A stretch of DNA of 37,617 nt from Bacilli bacterium (lineage in GTDB: Bacteria; Bacillota_I; Bacilli_A; RF39; UBA660), in NCBI GenBank assembly GCA_017433415.1, contig JAFRHI010000014.1:1-37617 (forward strand). Reading direction: 5' to 3'. How positions within the stretch are numbered: position 1 is the first letter of the stretch; each line of letters begins with the position of its first letter. Shown piece after piece: positions 1 through 8,884 of the stretch. The notes under the pieces are model-generated. The model had not been told where the DNA came from. It saw nothing but the letters and a program-made list of their open reading frames with translations, and did no database searches. The position numbers were made by a program, and so were the translations under genes.

Positions 1-2
1 GA

Positions 3-1202
3 AAATATATATTAACTGATTATAATGAAGACTATTTAGATTATTTAGTATTTCAAATTGGATTAATAGAATTAATCAGTTATTATAAATGTGTTTGTCC
101 AAAGAAAATTATTATTAAACCATCTTATATTAATAATGAACAAATTAATTGGTTAAAGAAATTATACTACAATGGTTTAGGAGAATTCTTATATACTAAT
201 AATATTCAAATTAATATGGATGATTTATTTGAAATAGTTTGTACTCATGAAGAAATAACTCTTCCAGAAATCAAATATCAAGGACATGGTAATTTAATTT
301 GTGTTGGTGGTGGAAAAGATTCTTGTGTTAGTTTGGAAATACTAAAAAACGAAGAAAATAATTCTTGTTTTATCATTAATGGAAAAACAGCATCATTAGA
401 AACAGCTAAAACAGCAGGATATACTGAAAATAATATAGTAGAAATAAAAAGAATATTAGACAGAAAAATAATAAAATTAAATGAAGAAGGATATCTAAAT
501 GGACATACACCATTCTCATCAATAGTTGCTTTTATTTCATATCTAACTGCTTATCTCCAAGGAAAAGAAAATATAATTTTATCAAATGAAAGTAGTGCTA
601 ATGAACCAACTGTTTTAGGTACTAATATTAATCATCAATATTCTAAAACATATGAGTTTGAACGTGACTTTATGGATTATATGAATAAGTTTATAAAATT
701 AGATATTAAATATTTCAGTTTACTAAGAGGTTTAAGTGAATTTAGTATTGCTAAGTTATTTTCACACTATAAAAAATACCATCAAGTATTTAAAAGTTGT
801 AATTTAGGTAGTAAAGAAAAAGAATGGATTTGGTGTTGTAACTGTTCTAAATGTTTATTCGTCTATATGATTTTAACACCATTTTTAACTAAAGAAGAAC
901 GACTTAATATTTTTGGTGAAGAGTTATATGAAAAAGAAAGTTATCTAGAAACATTCAAAGAAATACTAGGATATTCAGATACAAAACCATTTGATTGTGT
1001 AGGAACCTACGAAGAAGCACGATATGCAACTTCTCTTGCGATAAAGAATTGGGATGGAGAACTACCATATCTTTTAAAATATTATAAAGATAATTACCCA
1101 TTAGAGCTTAATGGTGAAGATATTTTAAAATATAATGAAGAGAATAATCTAAATGATTATTTTGATAACTTAGTAAAGAAAGAAGTTAATAAATATGTAT
1201 AG
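3..1202 (+). CDS. murL: MurL-like UDP-MurNAc-L-Ala-L-Glu epimerase, 5' end missing
   Basis: The reading frame is open from the first bases of the window, so the true start lies upstream; the ATG at 216 is internal. Visible motifs are a PP-loop-like GGGKDS (about 103 residues into the visible part) and a C-terminal CCNCSKC followed by a hydrophobic LTPFL stretch. Both fit the MurL family, which uses ATP to epimerise the terminal L-Glu of UDP-MurNAc-L-Ala-L-Glu to D-Glu in the cytoplasm. The gene overlaps the next one, a MurD2-like ligase, by 8 bases, and MurD2 is the known functional partner of MurL, which is the strongest support. Alternatives are another PP-loop nucleotide hydrolase; the paired ligase makes that less likely. 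Confidence 0.8.
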   Translation, partial: KYILTDYNEDYLDYLVFQIGLIELISYYKCVCPKKIIIKPSYINNEQINWLKKLYYNGLGEFLYTNNIQINMDDLFEIVCTHEEITLPEIKYQGHGNLICVGGGKDSCVSLEILKNEENNSCFIINGKTASLETAKTAGYTENNIVEIKRILDRKIIKLNEEGYLNGHTPFSSIVAFISYLTAYLQGKENIILSNESSANEPTVLGTNINHQYSKTYEFERDFMDYMNKFIKLDIKYFSLLRGLSEFSIAKLFSHYKKYHQVFKSCNLGSKEKEWIWCCNCSKCLFVYMILTPFLTKEERLNIFGEELYEKESYLETFKEILGYSDTKPFDCVGTYEEARYATSLAIKNWDGELPYLLKYYKDNYPLELNGEDILKYNEENNLNDYFDNLVKKEVNKYV

Positions 1203-2541
1203 AAAAATAATAGAAAAATTAAAGAATAAAAATATTGCTATTCTAGGTTTTGGTAAAGAAGGTAAATCTACTTATAACTTTATTAGAAGATATTTAAAAG
1301 AACAAAAACTAACTATTATTGATAAAAATCCAGTAGAAACAAATGATCCTAATATTGAATTAGTAATAGGAGATAATTATTTAAATAACTTAGATAAGTA
1401 TGATTTAATAATTAAATCACCGGGTATTAGTCTAAAAGATATAGATTTAAGTAATATCAAAGATAAAATAACTTCTCAGTTAGAATTAGTCCTTGAAGTA
1501 TTTAAAAATAATATTATTGGTATAACTGGTACTAAAGGTAAAAGTACTACAACACTATTAACATATGAAATGATTAAAGATCAAAAAGAAGATGTTTATC
1601 TCTTAGGAAATATAGGAATACCACTTTTAGATGATGTTGAAAAATATAATGATAATTCAACATTAGTAATAGAAATGAGCTCTCATCAATTAGAATTTAT
1701 TAAAGTGAGTCCTCATATCGCAGTTATTCTAAATCTTTTCCAAGATCATCTAGATCATGCTGGTAGCTTAGAACACTATCATGATAATAAAATGAATATT
1801 TTTAAATATCAAACAAAAGATGATTATGCCATATATTCAGAAGATAATGAATATTTAAGAAAAAGAATGGAAGGCTATAACTATCAAGCTAAAAAATACA
1901 ATATTCGTTTTGATAATGAAAACATTAGAGAAAATAGTGTCCGTATAAAAGATAAAAAAGTATATTTAAATAATGAAGTAATCTATGAAGATGGTAAAAG
2001 ATTAATAATTGGTGATCATAATTTAAAAAATATTATGTTTGTAATGACAATTGCTAAAATTCTAAATTTAGATTTAGAAAGAGCTTCTAAAAAAGTCAAA
2101 GAAACAAAAGGATTAAAATACAGAATGGAATACATTGGAGAGTTCAATGGTATAAAGTATTATAATGATACAATCGCAACTATCCCCGATGCCACAATAA
2201 GCGCTGTAAAAGCAATAGGTGATGTTAATACTCTTATTTTTGGTGGCTTAGATCGCGGAATAGATTATCAAGAGTTCATTGAATTTTTAAAAACATCCGA
2301 AATAGAAAACCTAGTCTGTATGCCAACAACCGGTACAATAATTGGTAAAGAATTAAATAATACAAATAAAAGTATTTACTTTGTAGAAACGCTAAAAGAA
2401 GCTTATGAACTTGCCAAAGAAAAAACTAAAAAAGGAACATCTTGCTTATTATCACCAGCTGCCGCATCTTATGAATATTTTAAAAACTTTGAAGAAAAAG
2501 GAATGTACTTTGAAAAATATGTAACAGGTAAAGATATTTAG
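1195..2541 (+). CDS. murD2: MurD2-like UDP-MurNAc-L-Ala:L-Glu ligase
   Basis: A 448-residue Mur ligase of normal length. An N-terminal Rossmann-type segment carries GFGKEGKS (18-25), the ATP P-loop GITGTKGKSTTT is at 109-120, NLFQDHLDHAG at 180-190 contributes the metal/ATP site, GDHNLKN at 273-279 marks the linker, and YNDTIATIPDAT is at 323-334. In classical MurD this last segment reads close to NDSKATN; the different version here and the adjoining MurL gene point to the L-Glu-adding MurD2 type (inference). There is no strong ribosome binding site; the start lies inside the murL end, so translation is probably coupled. The gene is followed by a hairpin terminator at 2530-2564. Confidence 0.82.
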   Translation: MYRKIIEKLKNKNIAILGFGKEGKSTYNFIRRYLKEQKLTIIDKNPVETNDPNIELVIGDNYLNNLDKYDLIIKSPGISLKDIDLSNIKDKITSQLELVLEVFKNNIIGITGTKGKSTTTLLTYEMIKDQKEDVYLLGNIGIPLLDDVEKYNDNSTLVIEMSSHQLEFIKVSPHIAVILNLFQDHLDHAGSLEHYHDNKMNIFKYQTKDDYAIYSEDNEYLRKRMEGYNYQAKKYNIRFDNENIRENSVRIKDKKVYLNNEVIYEDGKRLIIGDHNLKNIMFVMTIAKILNLDLERASKKVKETKGLKYRMEYIGEFNGIKYYNDTIATIPDATISAVKAIGDVNTLIFGGLDRGIDYQEFIEFLKTSEIENLVCMPTTGTIIGKELNNTNKSIYFVETLKEAYELAKEKTKKGTSCLLSPAAASYEYFKNFEEKGMYFEKYVTGKDI

Positions 2542-2564
2542 TTGTTGACTGAATATCTTTTTTT
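2530..2564 (+). terminator. Intrinsic terminator of murL-murD2
   Basis: A 9-bp stem (AAAGATATT with AATATCTTT) around a 13-base loop, followed by a T run. It overlaps the stop codon of the ligase gene and the -35 box of the next promoter. Confidence 0.6.
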
Positions 2565-2572
2565 GTTATAAT
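2545..2572 (+). promoter_or_regulatory. Sigma-A promoter of the ClpX-like gene
   Basis: TTGACT at 2545-2550, a 16-base spacer and TATAAT at 2567-2572, preceded by TGT (extended -10). A GGGAGG ribosome binding site lies downstream, before the ATG at 2599. Confidence 0.75.
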
Positions 2573-2598
2573 AATATTTTAATGGGAGGATTTTAAAA

Positions 2599-4206
2599 AT
2601 GGCCGAAAAGTATGTAGTATCAATTTTAAGAAAAAATAGGATAGATGATGATAATTATGTCTTCAATTATATAAAATATGCTATTGGTGAAATAGATGAA
2701 GATAATGTTTTTATAGATAAAGATGGAAAAAGATATCCAACTATTCTAAAAACAAAATATCTTAAATCACATAATCAACCATATGTTTTTTCAAATGCTG
2801 TTAAAACAGAAGATTTAATGGATACGATGGGTGTTACAACATCATTTGAAGAAGCAATAGGAGCATATGACTATTATTTCAAAAGAATTATTAGTTGTAT
2901 CCAAATAAGAGAAGAAAATGTCCCATATCTTGCTAATTTTGATTATGATTTTTTAACAAGTATGAATGATGATAAACCATCAGAAGAAGAGTATAAAGAT
3001 ACAATAAAAGCACTAAACGATGGAATTGCTGAAGGTAAATATTCACTAGAAATGTTAAGAGATTTAAGAGCTATTTACCAAGAACATTGTGAAAGTAGTG
3101 AAGCGATGGTATTATCATTAGATGTTGCTATTGATGCTAAACTTGGCAAAGAAAGTCCTAATGTTGAAGAAAATCAAACCTCTCTAAAGGTTCTTAACAT
3201 ACCAAAAAACAAAAGAAAAGATCCAAATAGACCAATTGATATAAGAGGTATTTTCAATAAAGTAACGAAGAGCTTAATTGCTCAGGATGCCGCAGCAGAA
3301 AGAGTTATAACAGAGATTGCCCGTAAAGAGTTAATCAAAAAGAAGAGAAGGGAAGCGATTTTACTTACAGGATCTACTGGTGTAGGGAAAACATATTTAA
3401 TGAGTTTAATTGCTAAAGAAATTGATAGACCATTCCATAAAATCGATGCTACTCAAATAACTATAGCCGGTTACGTTGGAAAAAATATTGAAGAAGAATT
3501 ATGGGAGTTATATCTAAAATGCGGTAAGGATAAGAAAAAGGCAGAAAATGCTATAGTATTTTTTGATGAAATAGATAAGAAGGGTACAGATAAAAATGGT
3601 GATATTAATGGTAAAGGAGTTATTAATGCCTTATTACCATTTATCGAAGGAGCAACCTATACGGCACAAGATGATATAAAAAAGCCTACAGAAACGGTAA
3701 GGATTAATACAGAAAACATGATAGTTGTCTTAGGTGGAGCATTTACAAATGTCTATAAAAATCTTCGTGAAAGTAACAATGTTGGTTTTGGTGGAATAGT
3801 AACATCTGAAGAAAGATATCGTGAAGCAACAGTATATGACTTTGTAAAATATGGTCTTATGCCCGATGAATTTATGGGACGTGTTACTATTGTAAGATTA
3901 AATGATCTAAATGAAGATGATTTAAAACGAGTTCTTCTAGAAGGTGATGAATCAGCAATTCAATTAGAAAGTGAAGCTTTTAGAGAATTAGGAACAGAAG
4001 TAGTATTTACCCCAGAATATATTAACGGAATAGTTCAAGCTGCTGTAAAAAATAAAACAGGTGCCCGCGGTATGAATAGCGTAATAAATAAAAGTATCTG
4101 GCGTGCCTTTAAAGAAGTTTATTGTAATCCAGATACTTATAGTGAAGTAATACTCGATGCTGAATCATTAGAAGATGATACAGCATATCAACTAGTAAAG
4201 AAATAG
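2599..4206 (+). CDS. ClpX-like AAA+ ATPase with unrelated N-terminal domain
   Basis: 535 residues. The first ~205 residues are not recognised and lack the ClpX zinc-binding domain. The AAA+ core has Walker A GSTGVGKT (258-265), the ClpX-type segment ITIAGYVGKNIEE (287-299), Walker B VFFDEID (320-326), VGFG at 395-398 in the place of the ClpX IGF loop that docks on ClpP, an arginine-finger region DEFMGR (423-428) and a sensor-2 GARGM (488-492). It is therefore probably a protein unfoldase or remodelling ATPase of the ClpX/HslU group, perhaps able to contact a ClpP-like peptidase (inference). It has its own promoter and terminator but sits directly before a VWA/MoxR operon in the same direction. 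Housekeeping ClpX would be shorter (about 420 residues) and carry the zinc finger, so this is a specialised paralogue. Confidence 0.82.
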   Translation: MAEKYVVSILRKNRIDDDNYVFNYIKYAIGEIDEDNVFIDKDGKRYPTILKTKYLKSHNQPYVFSNAVKTEDLMDTMGVTTSFEEAIGAYDYYFKRIISCIQIREENVPYLANFDYDFLTSMNDDKPSEEEYKDTIKALNDGIAEGKYSLEMLRDLRAIYQEHCESSEAMVLSLDVAIDAKLGKESPNVEENQTSLKVLNIPKNKRKDPNRPIDIRGIFNKVTKSLIAQDAAAERVITEIARKELIKKKRREAILLTGSTGVGKTYLMSLIAKEIDRPFHKIDATQITIAGYVGKNIEEELWELYLKCGKDKKKAENAIVFFDEIDKKGTDKNGDINGKGVINALLPFIEGATYTAQDDIKKPTETVRINTENMIVVLGGAFTNVYKNLRESNNVGFGGIVTSEERYREATVYDFVKYGLMPDEFMGRVTIVRLNDLNEDDLKRVLLEGDESAIQLESEAFRELGTEVVFTPEYINGIVQAAVKNKTGARGMNSVINKSIWRAFKEVYCNPDTYSEVILDAESLEDDTAYQLVKK

Positions 4207-4227
4207 GCGCATAAACGCCTATTTTTA
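4202..4227 (+). terminator. Intrinsic terminator of the ClpX-like gene
   Basis: AATAGGCG pairs with CGCCTATT around a 6-base loop, followed by a T run. It overlaps the stop codon. Confidence 0.85.
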
Positions 4228-4257
4228 TTGACGGATAATATCTTAATAAATTATAAT
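4228..4257 (+). promoter_or_regulatory. Sigma-A promoter of the VWA/MoxR operon
   Basis: TTGACG at 4228-4233, an 18-base spacer and TATAAT at 4252-4257. An AGGTGAT ribosome binding site precedes the ATG at 4276. Confidence 0.8.
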
Positions 4258-4275
4258 ATATAGCCAGGTGATTGT

Positions 4276-5553
4276 ATGGAGTATAAGGATGGAATAATCT
4301 ACTTAGATCCAGATGAATATCAAATAGTTGAAGAAAAAGATGAACAAAAATTAAGTTCAGAAGAAGTAAATTATCTTCTAAGCGAGATATATAAATTATT
4401 AATAATAGTAAATAACAAAACCTTATGCCTACCACAACAATGCTTATTCAGTCAAAAAATATTTAGTTTTAGAGAGAAGCTAGAAGAATTAAAACTAATA
4501 AAAATACTTCTTGAATACTATCAGTATTATTCTTCAGAGACACATAATACTGAAAGAAAAAAAACATATCCAATATTACAATTAGATGATAAAAGTATCT
4601 ATCAAGAGCAATCAGAAGCTGATATTAATAGAGAATCTAGTAAATTAGATTCTATAGAGGATGGCAATCAAGACTCTTCGGAACAGCAAGAATCAAAGAA
4701 ATCAGAATTTTTAGATAATATCAGTGATATTTTTAATAAAAATAAAAAAGAGGCTACAGTTGATGAAAAATTACAAGTAGGAAAAGATAGTGAAAAAGTA
4801 GATGAAATAGTAATTAAAAATTTAATAAGTAGATTTTTAAAATTATACTTTAAAGTAGTAAAAACAGATCTTAATGAAAGAAGAAAGACTGATTTAGAAA
4901 AAATATATGGCTATTATTATTGGGATAAGAAAAGACTTGCTAGACACTTAACTACGAAAGAATATACGAAGGTTTTAAATGATCGTTATGATATGCAATA
5001 TTCTAAGGGAAAAGGAGAAGCAATTCCATTAGCATTTTATTTTGATCTTTCTGGAAGTATGAGTGCCTATACGACAGTTTTAGCACAAATAGCTTATGTT
5101 CTTTTAAAAAATAATATTAAAGTTTTAATAGGATATAATAGTACGATATATAAACAAATAAACCAGATAGGGCAAAAAGCTACAATTACAGATTTAAAAG
5201 AAGTTTTAACTATGGGTTCAATACTACAAATTAAAACAAATGAAAATGTTCAGTGTGAACCAGTGAATACTGAAGTGGATGATTATCTATTATCAAAAAA
5301 TTGTCAGAAATGTGTCATATTTAGTGATAATGATAGCTATGACGAAGTTTGTAACCTATCTGAGAAGTGCGATGTTTATTATTTGTATTTTGCTACATAT
5401 GGTCCAAAAATTGATGAAAAATTTAAGGGCAGCATATTTATAATTAATAATAAATGTGAGCTATTTGAGGCCCTTAGAACAATGTCTAGAATGAACTATC
5501 AAACATTAAAACAAAAGTCTTTAATACTAAAAAAGGAGGGTAATCATGATTAA
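4276..5553 (+). CDS. VWA domain protein with MIDAS motif
   Basis: 425 residues with no signal peptide, so cytoplasmic. The N-terminal 80 residues are helical, 85-180 are charged and probably disordered, a basic helical segment covers 180-245, and a von Willebrand A fold covers about 248-410. The metal-ion-dependent adhesion site DLSGSMS is at 257-263 and the later acidic element FSDNDS at 349-354. VWA proteins encoded beside MoxR-type AAA+ ATPases commonly act as their adaptor or target binder in metal insertion, complex assembly or conflict systems (family knowledge). The stop codon overlaps the next gene by 8 bases, which encodes exactly such an ATPase. Confidence 0.85.
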   Translation: MEYKDGIIYLDPDEYQIVEEKDEQKLSSEEVNYLLSEIYKLLIIVNNKTLCLPQQCLFSQKIFSFREKLEELKLIKILLEYYQYYSSETHNTERKKTYPILQLDDKSIYQEQSEADINRESSKLDSIEDGNQDSSEQQESKKSEFLDNISDIFNKNKKEATVDEKLQVGKDSEKVDEIVIKNLISRFLKLYFKVVKTDLNERRKTDLEKIYGYYYWDKKRLARHLTTKEYTKVLNDRYDMQYSKGKGEAIPLAFYFDLSGSMSAYTTVLAQIAYVLLKNNIKVLIGYNSTIYKQINQIGQKATITDLKEVLTMGSILQIKTNENVQCEPVNTEVDDYLLSKNCQKCVIFSDNDSYDEVCNLSEKCDVYYLYFATYGPKIDEKFKGSIFIINNKCELFEALRTMSRMNYQTLKQKSLILKKEGNHD

Positions 5554-7261
5554 ATATGAAGCTATAGAAAAATTTTTTTATGATAATTATTATGTTTCAA
5601 ATGAAAAACTAAATTACTATACTTTATTAGGAATTAATTTAATTGGTTCATCAACACTACGTGATGGGCAAGATATTTATACAGTATGTTTAGATGGACC
5701 ACCAGGTGCTGGAAAAAGTATGTATGCTAAACTATATGCTGAGATGGTTCATCAGTTATTAAATGAAGAAGTAGAATTAATTAGTTATCAGTGTGATGAT
5801 GCAACTAGTAAAATTGAATTATTTGAAGATATCAATGTTGGTGCCGCAGTCGCTGGTAAAAGTGAAGAAGTAAATATCCCCGGAGTGTTAGCCAGAGCTA
5901 TCATTGCCGCCAACGAAGGAAAAAAAGTTATCCTCTTTATTGATGAATATGATAAAACTAGAGAACAAGTTGATTCACTATTTTTACAATTCTTACAAGA
6001 TGGTCGAATAAATACAAACCAATTTGGAGATTTAGCTATTAAACCAGAATACAAAGGAAACATTCATGTTCTTTTTTGTAAAAATGATGCTAGAACAGAA
6101 CTAACAGGACCTTTAACAAGAAGAATTAGAAAAATTGAATTATCGATTATTAAACCAGAAGATTTTATGAATCTAGCAATTAGAAAATTTGTAACCGAAG
6201 AGAACAAAGACGTAACTATGCCAATAGTTGAATTAATAGCACTGATTTATGAATGTGTCTATAGCAGTAGCGATTACACTAGACTTCCAGCAACAAGTGA
6301 AATGTTTCAAACAATAGCAGATATTTTGTTTTTAAATGAAGTAAATTCTCCGGGATATATAGTCTATGACTTTATAGTAGAAGGATTATTTAAGGAAAAG
6401 GATGATCGTCATCTGTTTAACGAATCTCTTGAAACTTTAGCAGATGAGACAGTAAAAAACATCCTATTATCATTAAAGAAAGAAACAGATAAATCTTCTT
6501 CAACAAATAAAATAAAAGATATGATTATTGCTGCTTTTCAAGGTGAAGCAAATAGACAACTAGATCCTTTAAGACAAGAACTTGTCAAAAAACAGCAAGA
6601 TCTAGAAACAGAAAAGAAAACATTAGAAGATAGCTACAAACAAAAGATACAAGAGGTAGATGCTAAATTAGCTGATATTGAAAGATTTGCTATTGAAAAG
6701 AAAAAAGAATTTAATAGTATAATTTTGAAGAAGAAAAATAATGTTGAAGAAACTAGGACTTTTATGGGTGACTTATATGCTAAAAACTTTACATATGCAA
6801 CACCTCTAATTAGGAGAGGTGAAAATGTATTCTTAGAAGGAGAAGAATGGCATGAATATGCTACTCTAACGATAGATTTAAATGAATTTGATAATGAAAT
6901 TTTAATGGCCCAATTGTTAGATGCAGAAGTAGCAGTTTATGAAAATGGTTATTTAAAGTCATTAACAATATCTACTGAAACTAATGAAAAAATATATTTA
7001 GTGATTGTTCGTGAAAAAGATACAAATGGTGAATTAAAATTTCATGTATTCACTAACAAAAACTTAAATTCAGAAAATATGGCTGAAAAAGTGCGAGAAG
7101 AAGTTGACGGAGTAATTTCTGAAATATTTTATTTAATCATTAAATTAAATAATAATGATGAGTATGATTACATTGCTACCTATAATGGAGGTGTTTCATA
7201 TAACGCCCAAAAAAGACAAAATACAAAAACAATTTCCTATATTAAGGGGACTTATGCATGA
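5546..7261 (+). CDS. MoxR-like AAA+ ATPase with coiled coil
   Basis: 571 residues, preceded by AAGGAGG. Walker A GPPGAGKS is at 51-58, Walker B VILFIDEYD at 128-136, and a sensor-1 type CKND at 178-181. Residues 191-195 (TRRIR) supply candidate arginine fingers. A coiled coil rich in K, E and Q follows at about 335-395, then an unrecognised ~175-residue C-terminal domain. It is probably a chaperone-like ATPase that works with the overlapping VWA protein. Its stop codon overlaps the next start (ATGA), so the three genes form one tightly coupled operon. The long coiled coil and C-terminal domain are not typical of plain MoxR proteins. Confidence 0.83.
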   Translation: MIKYEAIEKFFYDNYYVSNEKLNYYTLLGINLIGSSTLRDGQDIYTVCLDGPPGAGKSMYAKLYAEMVHQLLNEEVELISYQCDDATSKIELFEDINVGAAVAGKSEEVNIPGVLARAIIAANEGKKVILFIDEYDKTREQVDSLFLQFLQDGRINTNQFGDLAIKPEYKGNIHVLFCKNDARTELTGPLTRRIRKIELSIIKPEDFMNLAIRKFVTEENKDVTMPIVELIALIYECVYSSSDYTRLPATSEMFQTIADILFLNEVNSPGYIVYDFIVEGLFKEKDDRHLFNESLETLADETVKNILLSLKKETDKSSSTNKIKDMIIAAFQGEANRQLDPLRQELVKKQQDLETEKKTLEDSYKQKIQEVDAKLADIERFAIEKKKEFNSIILKKKNNVEETRTFMGDLYAKNFTYATPLIRRGENVFLEGEEWHEYATLTIDLNEFDNEILMAQLLDAEVAVYENGYLKSLTISTETNEKIYLVIVREKDTNGELKFHVFTNKNLNSENMAEKVREEVDGVISEIFYLIIKLNNNDEYDYIATYNGGVSYNAQKRQNTKTISYIKGTYA

Positions 7262-8619
7262 AGATTTTAGAAAAAGTACATTCATATCACAAAATTATTG
7301 CTGTAGCTATTATTGACTTCATAGTTGAAGTAATTGGCCGTGAAATGGATATTGAAGACACAGTAAACTGTTATCTAGGAGATCCTGATGGTATTACTGA
7401 TAAAATTTATTATTGGGATTTATGGTGGGAAGATAGTAAAACAGTTGATGAATTTATTTATAAGTATATTCCAGAACCGCTTAGAGAAGTTTATCGCGAA
7501 AAAATATATATGAAAGATTTTTTTCATAATGATTATCTTAAGAAATTATTAGAAAAAATACCACCAGAAAATATAATTACCCCAATTGATGAACAAGAGT
7601 CGTCTGAGCAAGCAGAAGAAACACATATATCGTTACAAGATGATGATTATTTTAAATCATTAGTAGCAAATATAAATCAGTATCCAACAGATGAGAATAA
7701 TACTTCAGAAGATATAACAAAACAACTTAAATATTTATTTCCAAATAGTGGTTATATCATAAGTGCTGAAGAAGTAGTTTATAAAAGAGAATTTACCAAG
7801 TTTTTAGATAGAATAAAAATAGCTGCGCGTGGAGAAGATGAAGATTATTTGGCAGAATGGAATTTGGTTTATCTAGCAAAATTTATGCAGTTAATATCGA
7901 CTGGTCAAACAGAAAATGCATACGATTTAATATATCCAATAATTAATGCCACTATTACTGCCAATAATGTAAATTTAACTGAAATATATCAATTGGCAGC
8001 TAAATTAGATGCGACAAAACAAACAGAAATTCGTAGTCTTGGTGCCGATCTTTTAACAACAGATGTTATTAAATATTTAAGAATAATAAAATGTATGAAA
8101 AACACTAAAAATAGAGCTGCTTTAATTAGACTGTTTAATTATGCTTTTAATGATGAGATAAAAAAAGATGCAACAGAGCTTCTTGATTTAATTAATAATG
8201 GAGTAGATATTAATAGTATTGAAGATGGTAAACCCATTGTCTTCAAATACAAATTAACAGATTATTTACTAACTATATTAAAGGAGTATAAATATAATTT
8301 TGATTTAACTGATGATAAAGGATATAATCTTGCTATGCGTACTATTGAAGATAGTTATTACAAATACTTTAAAGAACCAATTCCTAATTCAGTTATTTTG
8401 AGTTTACTAGAGGCCAACTTTGATATTAACCATAAAAATGACAGTGGACTTACCTTGTTTGAGCTATTTATTCCATCGAGATACACAGATGATCCTGAAA
8501 TAGTTAAAAGATTAGAATTTCTTTATCATACCAGTTTAACAACTCCAGATGAACAATTTGAAAAGGCAACAAAAGAAATAAAAGAATTTGTTATTAAATA
8601 TAGATTTAGTGGTAATTAG
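7258..8619 (+). CDS. Operon partner with degenerate ankyrin-like repeats
   Basis: 453 residues, no signal peptide or membrane segment. I do not recognise the N-terminal ~150 residues, which end in a Q/E/D-rich low-complexity stretch (about 112-135). The middle is helical. The C-terminal part has ankyrin-like units: LLDLINNGVDINSIEDGKP at about 306 and LLEANFDINHKNDSGLTLFEL at about 382. It starts inside the stop of the ATPase gene (ATGA overlap), so it is translationally coupled and probably part of the same complex, possibly as a substrate-recognition or scaffold subunit (inference). A strong terminator follows directly. Confidence 0.6.
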   Translation: MKILEKVHSYHKIIAVAIIDFIVEVIGREMDIEDTVNCYLGDPDGITDKIYYWDLWWEDSKTVDEFIYKYIPEPLREVYREKIYMKDFFHNDYLKKLLEKIPPENIITPIDEQESSEQAEETHISLQDDDYFKSLVANINQYPTDENNTSEDITKQLKYLFPNSGYIISAEEVVYKREFTKFLDRIKIAARGEDEDYLAEWNLVYLAKFMQLISTGQTENAYDLIYPIINATITANNVNLTEIYQLAAKLDATKQTEIRSLGADLLTTDVIKYLRIIKCMKNTKNRAALIRLFNYAFNDEIKKDATELLDLINNGVDINSIEDGKPIVFKYKLTDYLLTILKEYKYNFDLTDDKGYNLAMRTIEDSYYKYFKEPIPNSVILSLLEANFDINHKNDSGLTLFELFIPSRYTDDPEIVKRLEFLYHTSLTTPDEQFEKATKEIKEFVIKYRFSGN

Positions 8620-8643
8620 CAAAGCTTAAGCTTTGCTTTTTTT
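8618..8643 (+). terminator. Intrinsic terminator of the VWA/MoxR operon
   Basis: A perfect 20-base palindrome starting AGCAAAGC at 8618, followed by a T run. It starts inside the stop codon. Confidence 0.88.
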
Positions 8644-8653
8644 ATAAAAACTA

Positions 8654-8682
8654 TTGCATTTTAATTTCAAATTTGCTACAAT
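8654..8682 (+). promoter_or_regulatory. Promoter of tRNA-Met
   Basis: TTGCAT at 8654-8659, a 17-base spacer and TACAAT at 8677-8682. The tRNA starts 20 bases after the -10 box. A diverged copy of this promoter region lies at 11052-11084. Confidence 0.8.
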
Positions 8683-8701
8683 AATATTGCATTTTTGAAA
8701 T

Positions 8702-8778
8702 GGCGCTGTAGCTCAGTTGGCTAGAGCAATCGGTTCATACCCGATAGGTCGTGAGTTCGAATCTCTCCGGCGCTACCA
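8702..8778 (+). tRNA. tRNA-Met (CAT), elongator type
   Basis: 77 bases including an encoded CCA. The acceptor stem closes with two G-U pairs, the D arm reads GCTC...GAGC, the anticodon stem is ATCGG/CCGAT around TTCATAC (anticodon CAT), and the T loop is TTCGAAT. It lacks the GGG/CCC anticodon stem of initiator tRNA and matches the general pattern of Bacillota elongator tRNA-Met. A lysidine-type tRNA-Ile(CAT) is a less likely alternative. Confidence 0.93.
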
Positions 8779-8797
8779 TTAAGTAATTTGCTCGAAC
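8774..8797 (+). repeat. 24-bp direct repeat, copy 1 (tRNA 3' end)
   Basis: From the last tRNA bases (TACCA) through the left arm of the terminator (CTCGAAC). It is identical to 11154-11177. The position at a tRNA 3' end resembles an attachment site of an integrative element; no integrase gene is seen in the window. Confidence 0.8.
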
Positions 8798-8820
8798 TAT
8801 AATTAGTTTGAGTTTTTATT
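8791..8820 (+). terminator. Terminator of tRNA-Met
   Basis: CTCGAAC pairs with GTTTGAG (one G-U) around an 8-base loop, followed by a T run. The left arm belongs to the 24-bp repeat that recurs at 11154-11177. Confidence 0.75.
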
Positions 8821-8852
8821 TTTATAAAAAATGTTAAATTATAAAACATTAG

Positions 8853-8861
8853 TGATATAAT
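8853..8861 (+). promoter_or_regulatory. Extended -10 promoter of the DUF3800 gene
   Basis: TGATATAAT is followed by AAAAGGAGG just before the ATG at 8885. No convincing -35 box is visible. Confidence 0.5.
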
Positions 8862-8884
8862 AAATAATTAAAAGGAGGATTCAT

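Noticed and set aside
4109-4435. Open frame of 108 codons on the minus strand
   Set aside because: It runs through the end of the ClpX-like gene, the terminator and promoter and the start of the VWA gene, with L/Y-rich composition of a shadow frame and no ribosome binding site.
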